Source: Dimorphilus gyrociliatus
Taxonomy: Eukaryota; Annelida; Polychaeta; Dinophilidae
Assembly (NCBI GenBank): GCA_904063045.1
Contig: CAJFCJ010000014.1
Span: forward strand, 1,237,643-1,301,642
Length of the DNA: 64,000 bases
Direction of reading: 5' to 3'
Shown here: in pieces, positions 36,708 through 46,552 of the stretch
How the letters are laid out: each line of letters opens with the position of its first letter
Numbering within the stretch: position 1 is the first letter of the stretch
The notes under the pieces: generated by a model
Told to the model about the DNA's origin: nothing
What the model saw: only the letters and a program-made list of their open reading frames with translations
Database searches by the model: none
Translations under genes and position numbers: made by a program

Positions 36708-38748
36708 ATGGAGCCATTGATGAATAACTACAAGACTTGGAAGATCACGATCGTTGGTTGCGGCAGCACCGGCTGTAAGATCGCGGGTACGTAGAAAAAG
36801 AATATTTGGTTCTTGAAAATTTCTAAATATTACACGTTTTTATTGTTTTGTTAATATCCGTCTCCCTAAACAGGCTACTTCATTAACAATGGATGGGATG
36901 TTAAACTATTCGACCGTTCTCCAACTGTTATTCGTAACGTGTGGAAGATGGTTCAATCCGATATAGAGTATAAGTTTGCTCGCAACCGTTTTGCTGGTAC
37001 CTGTACAGTAAGGAGAATAGATTATTTCTTTTCGAATCCTTAAATATGCCTATTCTATGTCTATTCTGTCGTTATTTTAGGGCGGTTTAATTTGCGCTAA
37101 TGACATTGCTGACGCAGTCAGGCATGCTGATTTAGTTATTGAGGCCATTGAAGATGAACTTCTATCTAAGCAAAATCTATTTGAAAGTTTGTCTTATTTT
37201 TTATTATTACTCAATACTAAAAATGTTTGTCTTCTCTATTAAGTCTTAGGTCGTCATTGTAAGCCAAATGCCATTTTGGCGACTACAACGCACCAATATG
37301 ATATTTCTCAAATTGCTGAAAATACGCGTAATAAAGATGTAAGTAACTATTAATTGGTTAGAATTTCGATAGTAAAACTTATAATATTTTATTTATCCAA
37401 TAGCGTGTTATGGGTATACAATTTATGTGTCCTATTTACGATAATCCTGAAGTAATGGTCACTCCTGCTAGAGAGACTTCGGAGGAGAAGATAAATATTA
37501 GTATGTACATTTTTGTCTTTATTTTCTCGAATTCTAATTAAATACTTGTTGTTTTCTGTTTATTCTTTTTAACAGTTAGCAACTTCCTCTCAAATTTGGG
37601 AAAGCGAGTAGAAGTAAATCATTGGTCTATTTTTTCGGGTAGAACTGTTGAAAATGAAGATCCTGATGTTTTGTGGTCACATAGTAAGTGTTTAACATAT
37701 TAGTCTACACTTAATAATTATCTGTATATTAACGATTTTATTACTATTTTTAGTTAATAGAGTTTTATCTCTTCAAATGAGATCACCAAATTCGGGAAGT
37801 TTACCTGGAATTCCTTTTCCATTACCGAATTTGAATCCAATTCCGAATACGAATATGAATACGAATACGAATATGAATATGAATATGAATACGAATATGA
37901 ATACGAATACGAATATAAACACTAATCCAACTACTAGTTCTATTCCAAGAACCTTATCGAGTCAGACCCCGAATCTTGGTGTGAATGCGAATTTGGGCAT
38001 GAATACGAATCAAAATCGAAGTCGTATTCTCAATTCCAACGAAGAATTATCTTCACTATTGACTCGGGTGTTTGGCTCTTCAGAAGCGCTTCCAACGTTA
38101 CCACCATTTCCTCAGCTAGGTGCTCCTGGAACGCTTCCACCGTTACCACCATTGTCACTACTACCTGAGCTAGCTAGACTGACTAACAGGGCTCCAACGA
38201 CGGCTCCAACGGCGGCTCCAACGACGGCTCCAAAGGCATCCCGGCCCGTTCCTCACATGGATTGGACTTGCGAGGGTGAGTTGAACTTTTTTGCGTCGTT
38301 TGTCTAGACAAGTCAACCAAGTCTTTTTTTTGTGATTAAAAGTTGTTAAACTCGTACATTTAAGTACTCGTTACATAAATGTCAAAGTTAATCACGCTTT
38401 ACTTAAGAGGTCATTGGGTACTGTTTTTACTGAAATTTTTTCTGTAATTTTGGCATTGACGACTAGTTTGACCTTGTCAAATAAATTTAAAGAAAAATTT
38501 ATAGTTTGTTAAGTATTTAAAATATATTCTTCCATAACTTTCCAGATGAAGATAAAGACGACGAGGCGGTTGGCAAGCCACCTCAAGAATGTAGTATATG
38601 TTTGGAAAAGCCAAGAAATTGTTTGTTCAATCCTTGTCATCATATTGTGTCATGCACAAAATGCGCTGGTATACTCTTGAGGAACGGGGCCGGGTGCCCT
38701 TTATGCCGTCAAGTAGTCTCGAATGCTGTTAAGGTTTACTTTGGTTAG
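36708..38748 (+). CDS. Dehydrogenase-like NAD-binding domain / RING fusion
   Basis: Probable RING ubiquitin ligase with a degenerate dehydrogenase domain. Eight exons join in frame (36708..36786, 36874..37007, 37081..37186, 37250..37338, 37404..37500, 37576..37683, 37754..38275, 38546..38748), 445 residues. Residues 1 to about 195 match the N-terminal NAD-binding domain of 3-hydroxyacyl-CoA dehydrogenase: glycine loop GCGSTG (17-22), acidic D40 after strand two, and ADLVIEAIEDELLSKQNLF (87-105). The active-site stretch is altered: GLHFFNP is GIQFMCP (Q142 for the catalytic His), and TSSL is THQY. The C-terminal 3HCDH domain is absent. A linker of Asn/Thr/Met repeats and Thr-Ala-Pro repeats (about 225-365) leads to a RING of Neuralized/Mindbomb style (zinc ligands C394, C397, C409, H411, C415, C418, C429, C432). 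Family knowledge gives E3 activity; NAD or acyl-CoA sensing is inference. Poly(A) signal at 39229. Confidence 0.85.
37839..37922 (+). repeat. Coding AAT-A(C/T)G repeat in the fusion linker
   Basis: Hexanucleotide-like alternation of AAT with ACG or ATG codons inside exon 7, giving Asn-Thr and Asn-Met dipeptides. It is length-variable by nature and marks the join between the NAD-binding part and the RING. Confidence 0.75.
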
Positions 38749-40146
38749 ACAATTTTGTGAAGTTTCTAGTAACGTCTATCTGTTTTTTTTTTTTGGAAAG
38801 TTTAGAAATATCTAATATTCCTTTTTATTATCTCATGAATATTTATAAGAAAAAAAGAAGGATTTTATTTTCTTTTTTGTTAGGTATGAAAAAAATATTC
38901 AGATAAATAATTCAATTCTTTCTATTTTTGGTTATTGACCCAATTTAAAAAAAAAAAATGTATAGTTTTGTTAATTGGATTTAATAGAGTGTATTAAGAA
39001 AAGAAGAAATGAAAAAAAAAATCTATAACTACGTGTAGTTAAGCAAATTATATATTATGTTCTATTGTAATATATAGTTGTTTATGTTTTTGATTCGTTT
39101 TCGTTTGGAAAATGTAAAAGAAACAAAAAAGAGAATGTGTTATGAATTTTTGTATGTTCTATTATGTATTTTTGTTTATCTTTTTCATGTCCTATAAGTT
39201 TGAAAGTTGTTGAAGAGATGTTATATTGAATAAACTTGAGAAAGGTAACTTTATCTAAAATTGCCTTTCTCTTCTTGACAACTATATACAGTTTATATTA
39301 TTATTAATTTATTATTTACAATAACCTTTTCTTTTATTAAGATTATTTGAAGTTATCTAATAAATAACTCTGCTCATTCCAACTAAAGTTATTTTAAATA
39401 AAAGAATGGATTTTAAATCTATACAGTTGAATAATCTAAGTGCTGTATAAGTAATAAGCCGATAAAAGAAGTATATTCCTTATAATATCCTAATTTAGTT
39501 GAAGCTATTGAATTATTGAAGAAAAAGTAAAGGAATTTTTTATGTGTATAGATTTCTTTGTAACATATAATCATTTCTCTTTCTCTCTCTCTAAAAAAGC
39601 ACTGTACAAGCTTGAACTAAATAGATTGACGTTATAGATGTTATAAACAATTTTTAACTGTTTAAGATGACCTTTTGAAATATAAAAAAGTCACTTTTCT
39701 TGTCTATGTTTTGTCCTAGTTACCACAATAAAAAATAAAACAAATGTCAGACAAATCGCCTTTTATTATGAGTTATTTACTCAGTTAATTCGAAAGTAAC
39801 ATTTTTATTAGCCTATAATGATTTTTTCTTTCTGTTATTGATTGTTTTCGTGATTTTCCTATATTCTCCTAATTAAACTCAAGTACATTATTGCTTTCTT
39901 ACTTGAAATTTTTATGCCATGCATACTTATTTCACTTAAAAAACAATGTTTATAATTTAAACAACACTGTCTCCATCTGTTGTTTTTTAATTTATTACAA
40001 GGGAAAAATGACACAAACCGGTCTATCAAAATAATGTACGATGAAACCGTATTGTGTTTATGAATATTAACTGGTAGATAACTTTTTTCCACTTTGAAAT
40101 AATACCAATTTTTTCACCTCTTTAGTCATTCGCCTATTCTAGAAAC
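38749..40146. other. 3' flank and spacer before the orphan family
   Basis: About 1.4 kb. It includes the 3' untranslated region of the fusion gene (AATAAA at 39229-39234) and the promoter of the first orphan-family gene. Poly-A and poly-T tracts are frequent. No supported exon. Confidence 0.45.
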
Positions 40147-41400
40147 ATGTGTGAGAATTTCGACATGTTCGACATGAAAGATATTAGTTACGAAGTTTAT
40201 AAGGTTGGTTCAAATATTATGGAAGTTGACCTAGAAGAACTGAGGTTGAAGGTATTCGAAGCCAACCATCCTGTAATAGAAATACCATTAATTTTTCAAA
40301 ATTTTCCTGCTATAGATAAACCTCTAAATCCTTTTCTAAACGTTCACGATCACATTATGATTAAAACATGTTTAGAACCAATTTTCCTCAATATATTATC
40401 CAATTCGAAATTTAGAGAAAAGAGATTTTACAATACACTTAAAGAACTGTACGAAAATGATAATTCACTTAATAAATATGTTACAAGGAGGAAATTAGGA
40501 AGATTTTGTACAGCTCAAGAATATTTCATAAAATATAGAATACTTATGGCAAAAAAATACTTTGAGGAATCATTTTTCGGTTGCGGAAATTCTAAAAATG
40601 TATTTTTAGAATACTTAACGGAAGAAATAAAGAATGATAAGAATTGGGATAAAGTTGAAGAGATACTAATTCCAATTGTTAATCCATATACAACTTTGAC
40701 AAAATCCGTCAGATTAAATGGTATTAACGCTAAACAATATTTCGCTATTCAATACCGAATAATGCATATTATCACAAGACTTATTGAAGATTCTAATCAA
40801 CCATTAGAAGATATTATAAATATAGGATTTTTTGATATTAAGTATAAAGTTTGTTTCAATACAACTGAAATAGTTACATCTATTATCGGTCAATCTGAAA
40901 TAAATCCATTGGCAACCTATAATACTGTATATTTAGGTTCATATAACGAAATTTCAAAGGCATTTCAAACTACAGGATATCATAATAATTACGAAACTAA
41001 CTTGATAATGGAAATGATTATTTTCAGTGCAACTGGAATTCCCATCGATCCTGAAGATATTTTAATATCAAGTTATCCTTGCAAATATACAGAAACATTA
41101 AATGAAATATCTTTTATAGTTTTGTTTGAACAAATCTCGATATGGCTTACAAATTCTGACTTAAGTAATGACTTACGTTTGCCTATAGCTCATGCAAAAT
41201 GTATTCTTCTATTGGAAACTGGTTATCTACAACTAGAAGAAGTCTTTAAAAAGAATTCACTCTACGGTATTTTCTCTAAAGGTGACATCAGAAATAGGAA
41301 TGATAGTATTAAACGTACAATAAAGAGGATAGAAGAGGTTTTCTCTAATAAAATGGGTCATATTACCGACGAAGCAGTACTTGAAAGAGTTTACGGATAA
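40147..41400 (+). CDS. Orphan family protein, member 1
   Basis: I do not recognise this protein. Single exon, 417 residues from ATG (MCENFDMFDMKDI). It shares with the next three genes an ordered set of motifs: AQEYFIKYRILMAKKYFEE (about 124-142), NWDKVEEILIPIVNPY (about 165-180), NGINAKQYFAIQYRIMHI (about 193-210), FSATGIPI (about 293-300), LPIAHAKCILLLETGYL (about 343-359) and a C-terminal ERVYG. It appears soluble, with no signal peptide or clear membrane segment, and probably mostly helical. Member 1 and member 2 alone share a NSLYGIF/NSKYGIF segment near the C-terminus. The cluster of four related genes within 6 kb, otherwise without known relatives to me, suggests a lineage-specific family. 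Confidence 0.82.
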   Translation: MCENFDMFDMKDISYEVYKVGSNIMEVDLEELRLKVFEANHPVIEIPLIFQNFPAIDKPLNPFLNVHDHIMIKTCLEPIFLNILSNSKFREKRFYNTLKELYENDNSLNKYVTRRKLGRFCTAQEYFIKYRILMAKKYFEESFFGCGNSKNVFLEYLTEEIKNDKNWDKVEEILIPIVNPYTTLTKSVRLNGINAKQYFAIQYRIMHIITRLIEDSNQPLEDIINIGFFDIKYKVCFNTTEIVTSIIGQSEINPLATYNTVYLGSYNEISKAFQTTGYHNNYETNLIMEMIIFSATGIPIDPEDILISSYPCKYTETLNEISFIVLFEQISIWLTNSDLSNDLRLPIAHAKCILLLETGYLQLEEVFKKNSLYGIFSKGDIRNRNDSIKRTIKRIEEVFSNKMGHITDEAVLERVYG

Positions 41401-41756
41401 GATCAAACAAACAATTAGCTGACAATAAAATATTTAATTAATATCAGAAAAGATAAATGAATAAAAAACGCTTTTCGTTTATTATAATATAGTCTTTGTA
41501 ACAAACTATAGTCTTTAAATTCAATAGCTACAATCAGTAGTTATAAGGCAAATCAAAGGCATTGTCTAAATCTATGGTTATTCTAATTTTAGTATCCATT
41601 TTGAATCTGATGAATATTGATGATTTATTTTTAGGCCTACAAATTATATTTTGACGAGATATCAACATTAAAACAGTTTCGAGTGTAATATATAATAAGA
41701 CAAGTTAAATTGTACTGATTGTTGAATTAAAAAGCTTTTTTTAAACGATTAAAGTT
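41401..41756. other. Convergent gap, orphan members 1 and 2
   Basis: About 356 bases between convergent genes. It holds AATAAA near 41425 for member 1. On the minus strand, AATAAA at 41761-41756 overlaps the member 2 stop codon. Confidence 0.5.
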
Positions 41757-42689
41757 TTATTCGCCAAATACTTTTTCCATATCTTGAATTTGTTGTTGTT
41801 TATCGTCCTTTTTACCATTTAAAACTCTTTTAATATACTTTTTATTAATCTTTTTCATTTTTGCCATAACTAGACAACTTTTACTTTCTTTATCCTTGTT
41901 ATATTTTATCAATGATTTTGATTTCTTATTCCAATTTCTCCATAAATTTTCACCTGTAAATATTCCGTATTTTGAATTTGGAGCAAAGACATCTTTCATT
42001 CTTAACACACCTAATTTAATTAGGATCATCGATCGAGCATGAGCAACTGCAAGAGGTTGATTATAATTTTCGTGTTCTGGTAGAAACCATTGAGGTATTT
42101 CCTTAAAGAAAATCTTAAAGCATATTCTATTGATCTTATCCGTTAGATTTATTAACTTTTCTTCATCGTAGCCAATGCAGATTTTGTTGAGATCTTCTCT
42201 AGAGATTTCTATACCCGTTCTACTAAAGTCTATAAAGTGGCAAACAAGCTTTTGTTCCGTCGATTTATTGTCCTTTGTTATTTCTTTGATTGTTTTAAAT
42301 ATATCGCTATAATCTGCAACGTCTTCAATTAGACAAGAACCTTTTCTATCAGATTCCGAAGTTGTTTTTTGCTGGAATGTTATGCTTGTTGTACCAAATG
42401 TAATCGTTGTGGGTTTAGTATACATCATATTAAGGCTACTCTCCTTATAAGGTAGTACGATGAAATTAGGACAAAGAGTTCTTTTCATCCTCGCATCAAA
42501 GTTTTCCAATAAAACTTTCATCTCGAATGCAAAATATTTCCTGGCGTTGCATCCTCTCAAACTGATAATTCCTTGTAAATATGGTTCATTCGTTTGATTC
42601 CTAATATATAGAAACGATTTCCATATTTTATCGTCATCTTCGTTAAAGTTTCCCAATGGACATTTAACAAATTCAATAACCACTGACAT
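41757..42689 (-). CDS. Orphan family protein, member 2 (short, inverted)
   Basis: Member of the same unknown family on the opposite strand. Single exon, 310 residues from ATG (MSVVIEFVKCPLG). It begins near the DKIWKSFL segment, which corresponds to NWDKVEEIL of member 1, so about 150 N-terminal residues found in the other copies are missing. The shared core reads RGCNARKYFAFEMKVLL, FSRTGIEI, QPLAVAHARSMILIKLGVL and NSKYGIF, closest to member 1. The C-terminus is highly basic (MAKMKKINKKYIKRVLNGKK). It may be a truncated but expressed paralogue, or an upstream exon may be unseen. The frame is intact, so it is not an obvious pseudogene. Its stop codon is part of an AATAAA signal. Confidence 0.72.
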   Translation of the reverse strand: MSVVIEFVKCPLGNFNEDDDKIWKSFLYIRNQTNEPYLQGIISLRGCNARKYFAFEMKVLLENFDARMKRTLCPNFIVLPYKESSLNMMYTKPTTITFGTTSITFQQKTTSESDRKGSCLIEDVADYSDIFKTIKEITKDNKSTEQKLVCHFIDFSRTGIEISREDLNKICIGYDEEKLINLTDKINRICFKIFFKEIPQWFLPEHENYNQPLAVAHARSMILIKLGVLRMKDVFAPNSKYGIFTGENLWRNWNKKSKSLIKYNKDKESKSCLVMAKMKKINKKYIKRVLNGKKDDKQQQIQDMEKVFGE

Positions 42690-43516
42690 TATCCCCGTTC
42701 AAATCTATTAATCTATTAACTGAGTAAAATAAATTTCTATCTTTATGATAGAAAAATAAATAGAGCGTATCTGATAATAAGAGTTGTAAATACAAGTGTT
42801 TTTTCATTATCTTGCAATGGAATGCTATTATTATTAGTATTAATATCTTTACTAAAAGAGAGTAAAATTGATTCTAGAATTATGTTTATTGTTAGTTTCT
42901 TTTATATTTTATCTTATCATATCAACTATTTATCTATCTTTTTTTATATTCTGTAAAATTAAGGTGTTTGTCAAAATAAAAACAATAAATTTACAACTAG
43001 ATTTATTCAAAGGTGTTTCTTACTATATAATATATTCCAATATATTTTGTAATAGCATATAGAGTCATAGTAAGTGATACCTTTAGATATTATCTTTTAA
43101 GCCTTTTGTTAAAGTAGTGTATTGCATAAATATACATATTCACAGGCTCTACTCAGCAAACAAAACAATAGAATATTTAAATGTCAAGGATATTCTATAA
43201 ATACTTTAGGCTTTTAGACAAAAATTATACCATTATGTTAAATACTACAAACTCAACATTCATGCTTAATTAACGAAAATAAAGTACAACGAAAATTCCT
43301 TTTATATTTGTCATAGTTGCTTTTTTTTACTGACTGAAAAGTATAGAACAAGTACTGATATTGATTATTCAATATACAGTATATACAGTATATATATATA
43401 TATATTTATATTGAACTGTTTAATATTGTTAAATAAACTATTCGAAAATAGGTTGAACATCTAACATATTACTTGTTTTCTCTTGATAAATACTTCATAA
43501 AAACCCCTCATAAATA
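42690..43516. other. Divergent spacer, orphan members 2 and 3
   Basis: About 830 bases, very A+T-rich, with a TA/TATA-rich stretch at 43375-43410. I searched the minus strand for the missing N-terminal part of member 2 and saw no matching frame. The plus frame at 42868-43062 is hydrophobic low-complexity sequence and is not supported. Confidence 0.45.
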
Positions 43517-44628
43517 ATGGTAATTATACTATATTCTACAATAATCATAACAATATTGATACATTTCTTTTACAGGATGTATCTACAAAGAAATCTTATA
43601 GTATCGAATCTTATGTGCAAGATCATATTAAACCAATCGAAAGGGATATCATTGGAAAAGACAAAATTAATTTAACAGATATCGCAACAAGTTTCAGCTA
43701 TCATTTTCAATCTAAAGATTGCTTTGTTGGAAACGAAGAGAATATTGGTAAACATCTACAATCAATTTTCTTTCGAATATTACAAAATCGTAAACTTTAT
43801 GAGGAAATTAAGAAGGAAGATATTCAATTTGATAAATGGAAAAAATTCTGTCAAGCTTACGAATATTTCCTTAAATATCGTATTAAACTTGCCAAATATG
43901 ATTTTAATACCATATTTATTAAAAAACAAACAAATGATACATTCCTTAATTATTTAAAACCTGATATTATTGGAGATAAACACTGGGATAAATTAGAAGT
44001 GTTATTATTGCAAAAGATTAATCCAAACTATTCAAAATTGTTCAATTTTATTGGTATGAATGCAAAGATATATTTCGCAATAGAATATCGAATTATGTAC
44101 ATTTTAAGAAGAATTTTAGAAGATGCTCAAGTAATTCCGCAAACTTATATTGAGTTTCAAGATCAGTCCGAGTACGATTATCATTTTATCCTTTTAAATC
44201 ATGATTATGAAATTAGATACGGAAATGCAAAGACTGGTTTTTCCGTGGGGAATATAAGACCGCATACCGCTTGTCTCGATCCAACAACTCCAAAACAATT
44301 TATAAAATTCAGTTCATCAGGAGTAGTTGATAGCATCACTGAAGAAGATATGGCCTGCTTTAAGGTATTATTTGAGAATGTTTCCAAACGAGTTTTTGGT
44401 AAAAATCGTAAATTTGCAACAAACATACCTATATTCTACGCAAAGCATCTGTTACTCAAATATCATAGTTCTTCGGAGAAAATTCAAGAGCATTCGAATC
44501 TTATCTTTCGAACAACCTTGATTAACGCCCTACGCTTAGGAGCAGCTTCTGAAGCTGATTTTGCGATAAACTTAAAAGGAAGAAATCTAACTGATGAAGA
44601 TGTTTTAAAGTTAGTTTACGGCCGTTAA
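43517..44628 (+). CDS. Orphan family protein, member 3
   Basis: Third member of the unknown family, 351 residues. The long frame has no ATG at its start, but an acceptor (TTTTACAG at 43575) and a donor right after an ATG (ATG|GTAATT at 43520) define a 56-base intron. The start codon is then the whole coding part of exon 1 (43517..43519), and the rest is 43576..44628. This gives MDVSTKKSYSIESY, similar in start to member 4 (MDWNSM). Shared motifs: CQAYEYFLKYRIKLAKYDF, HWDKLEVLLLQKINP, GMNAKIYFAIEYRIMYILRRILEDAQ, FSSSGV, IPIFYAKHLLLKYH and DEDVLKLVYG. Closest to member 4, with which it shares the C-terminal half. Function unknown. Confidence 0.8.
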
Positions 44629-45199
44629 AAAAGACACAAATAACTAATTTTCTTTGAATGGCATCAATGTTGAATAATTAATTATAAATGATTATATATA
44701 AACTGTAGCAATTGCTTGCGTTCCGCAAAAGTTTACTGTATTATTATAATACATCTTATTATCGGTAGTTCTATATTATTTAGATTAGATTACTGAAAGA
44801 AAAGAAATTACACATTGTTCAGAGATGGATGCAATAAAAGAGTCTTGAATAAGAAGAATACTAACTGTTCAATAATTTAAAATGACTTTTATATTCTTAT
44901 AATACATTCTTTCAATTTTCAAAAGTCTCTATTAAACCTGATCTTTGGATATTTGATATTTTTATTTGTCTTCTTCGATTCATTTCCTCCTCCCTGTCTG
45001 ACCCTTTCTCCAGGCACAAAATTCTTATCTACGTTTGTTTTTTGCGTATAATTACGGTATAAGCCTATTTATGAGACGAAAGTCAAGTGTAATTATATTA
45101 TAATCACATTATCTGTCTATTTTTCATACAGGTAAGATAGAAATTGGTTAGTTCCGTACAGTCAAGCAACTATTGCGTTTATTACATTAAAATACAAAG
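44629..45199. other. Spacer between orphan members 3 and 4
   Basis: About 570 bases, A+T-rich. It should contain the member 4 promoter. No repeats or supported exons seen. Confidence 0.45.
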
Positions 45200-46231
45200 A
45201 TGGACTGGAATTCTATGCTGTCTTGCGCTCAAGAGATTAATAAAGAATTCACAGAAAGTTTTGAATTAACTATAAAAAGTATTATTTTTAATTTTAATCG
45301 ATTGCCTTTGGAAGCTCTTTCTGAAGATTATAGATATATAATAGGAAAGAAACTGTCACCTACATTTTATCGCCTGTTACAAAATCAAAAACTCTACGAT
45401 GTTATAAAATCGCTACAACATGCTCCTAGTATAAAAGAAGATGTAACAGGATTCTTTACGGCTTACGAATGCTTCTTTGCGTATCGTATTCAACTCGCTA
45501 AGCAAGAGTTTGAATCAAAAGTTTCTAAACTGGAAACTTCCGATCCTTTCCTAAAATATTTGAGACCGACAATCATATGTGATGATCATTGGGATAAGGT
45601 TAATGGACTATTATTACAAAAAATTAATCCTTATTATACGAATTCATTCGATTTTAATGGTATGACTGCAAAGATTTATTTTGCAGTAGAATATCGAATT
45701 ATGTATATAATTAGAAGAATTTTCGAAGATGCTCAAGTGATAGAAAAATCAAAAATACAATTCGAAGATACCTCAGATACAGATTATAGCGTTGTGTTTA
45801 CTAATCCCAATTACCAAGTAAATTATAGTTATTTAGATAATCCATTAAAAAGAAAAAATGTTAGAAATAGCACAATAGGAAGGGAACGTGAATCTAAATT
45901 AATAATAACGTTCAGTTCCGCTGGAATTCTTTCTACAAGAACTGATTACGATTGCGTAAGTTTTCTGATAATGTTTGAAACGATTGCAAATTGGGTATTT
46001 GGTAAACAACGAAAATATGCTCAATCTATTCCTTTAACATTTGCAAAGCATTTCTTAATGGAATATCAAACTGAAGAAAAGAAAACTTTAGGTTGGTCTT
46101 TTGAAAATCTAATATACGATTTAGGTGTAACTATACGTGCTGGAGTTGATATTCGTACTAAATTCTTAATTCATTCAAAAATTAAACATCTAGATGATCA
46201 AGAAATCCTTAAACTTGTCTATGGACTTTAA
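45200..46231 (+). CDS. Orphan family protein, member 4
   Basis: Fourth member, single exon, 343 residues from ATG (MDWNSMLSCAQEI). Motifs in order: TAYECFFAYRIQLAKQEFE (about 91-109), HWDKVNGLLLQKINPYY (about 132-148), GMTAKIYFAVEYRIMYIIRRIFEDAQ (about 155-180), FSSAGI, SIPLTFAKHFLMEYQ and DDQEILKLVYG at the end. No signal peptide or membrane segment. The pair with member 3 is clearly closer than either is to members 1 and 2, so the cluster looks like two duplicated pairs. I cannot assign a function; conserved helices with Tyr, Arg and Phe at fixed positions suggest a folded helical domain. Confidence 0.82.
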   Translation: MDWNSMLSCAQEINKEFTESFELTIKSIIFNFNRLPLEALSEDYRYIIGKKLSPTFYRLLQNQKLYDVIKSLQHAPSIKEDVTGFFTAYECFFAYRIQLAKQEFESKVSKLETSDPFLKYLRPTIICDDHWDKVNGLLLQKINPYYTNSFDFNGMTAKIYFAVEYRIMYIIRRIFEDAQVIEKSKIQFEDTSDTDYSVVFTNPNYQVNYSYLDNPLKRKNVRNSTIGRERESKLIITFSSAGILSTRTDYDCVSFLIMFETIANWVFGKQRKYAQSIPLTFAKHFLMEYQTEEKKTLGWSFENLIYDLGVTIRAGVDIRTKFLIHSKIKHLDDQEILKLVYGL

Positions 46232-46552
46232 ATTTTCTTCTATCATAAAGAGAATCCATATTGGAAAGCAAGCTGTCTAATGTTCACTATTTAATTCTTT
46301 AATGATATTTGTAGATAATGAAACTTTAACTGTTAATCCTTCTAATTGAAAATATCACTGAATAAACGAATGGGTTGTTTATCAAATACAATTATTAAAT
46401 ATTTATTGGTGACAAACTTCAATAATTTGCAGGCAAGGAAAAAATTGAAACATCTAATTGGAAAATATTTCAACTTATTTTCCAGTAACAAACACTTTAG
46501 TTAAATTTCTCTACTAATAAAGAAACAAATATATCAACGTTTTTCAAGACTC
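46232..46552. other. Convergent gap, orphan member 4 / lectin gene
   Basis: About 320 bases with the 3' ends of two convergent genes. Nothing beyond A+T-rich sequence is visible. Confidence 0.45.

Noticed and set aside
37754-38748. Separate RING gene starting at the ATG at 37777
   Set aside because: The upstream dehydrogenase-like frame has no stop or poly(A) signal before this exon, and the 70-base gap with matching phase behaves as an intron. cDNA would settle it.
42868-43062. Hydrophobic 64-codon frame that resembles a membrane protein
   Set aside because: Phe/Ile/Tyr-rich translation typical of A+T-rich non-coding DNA; no partner exon or relative.
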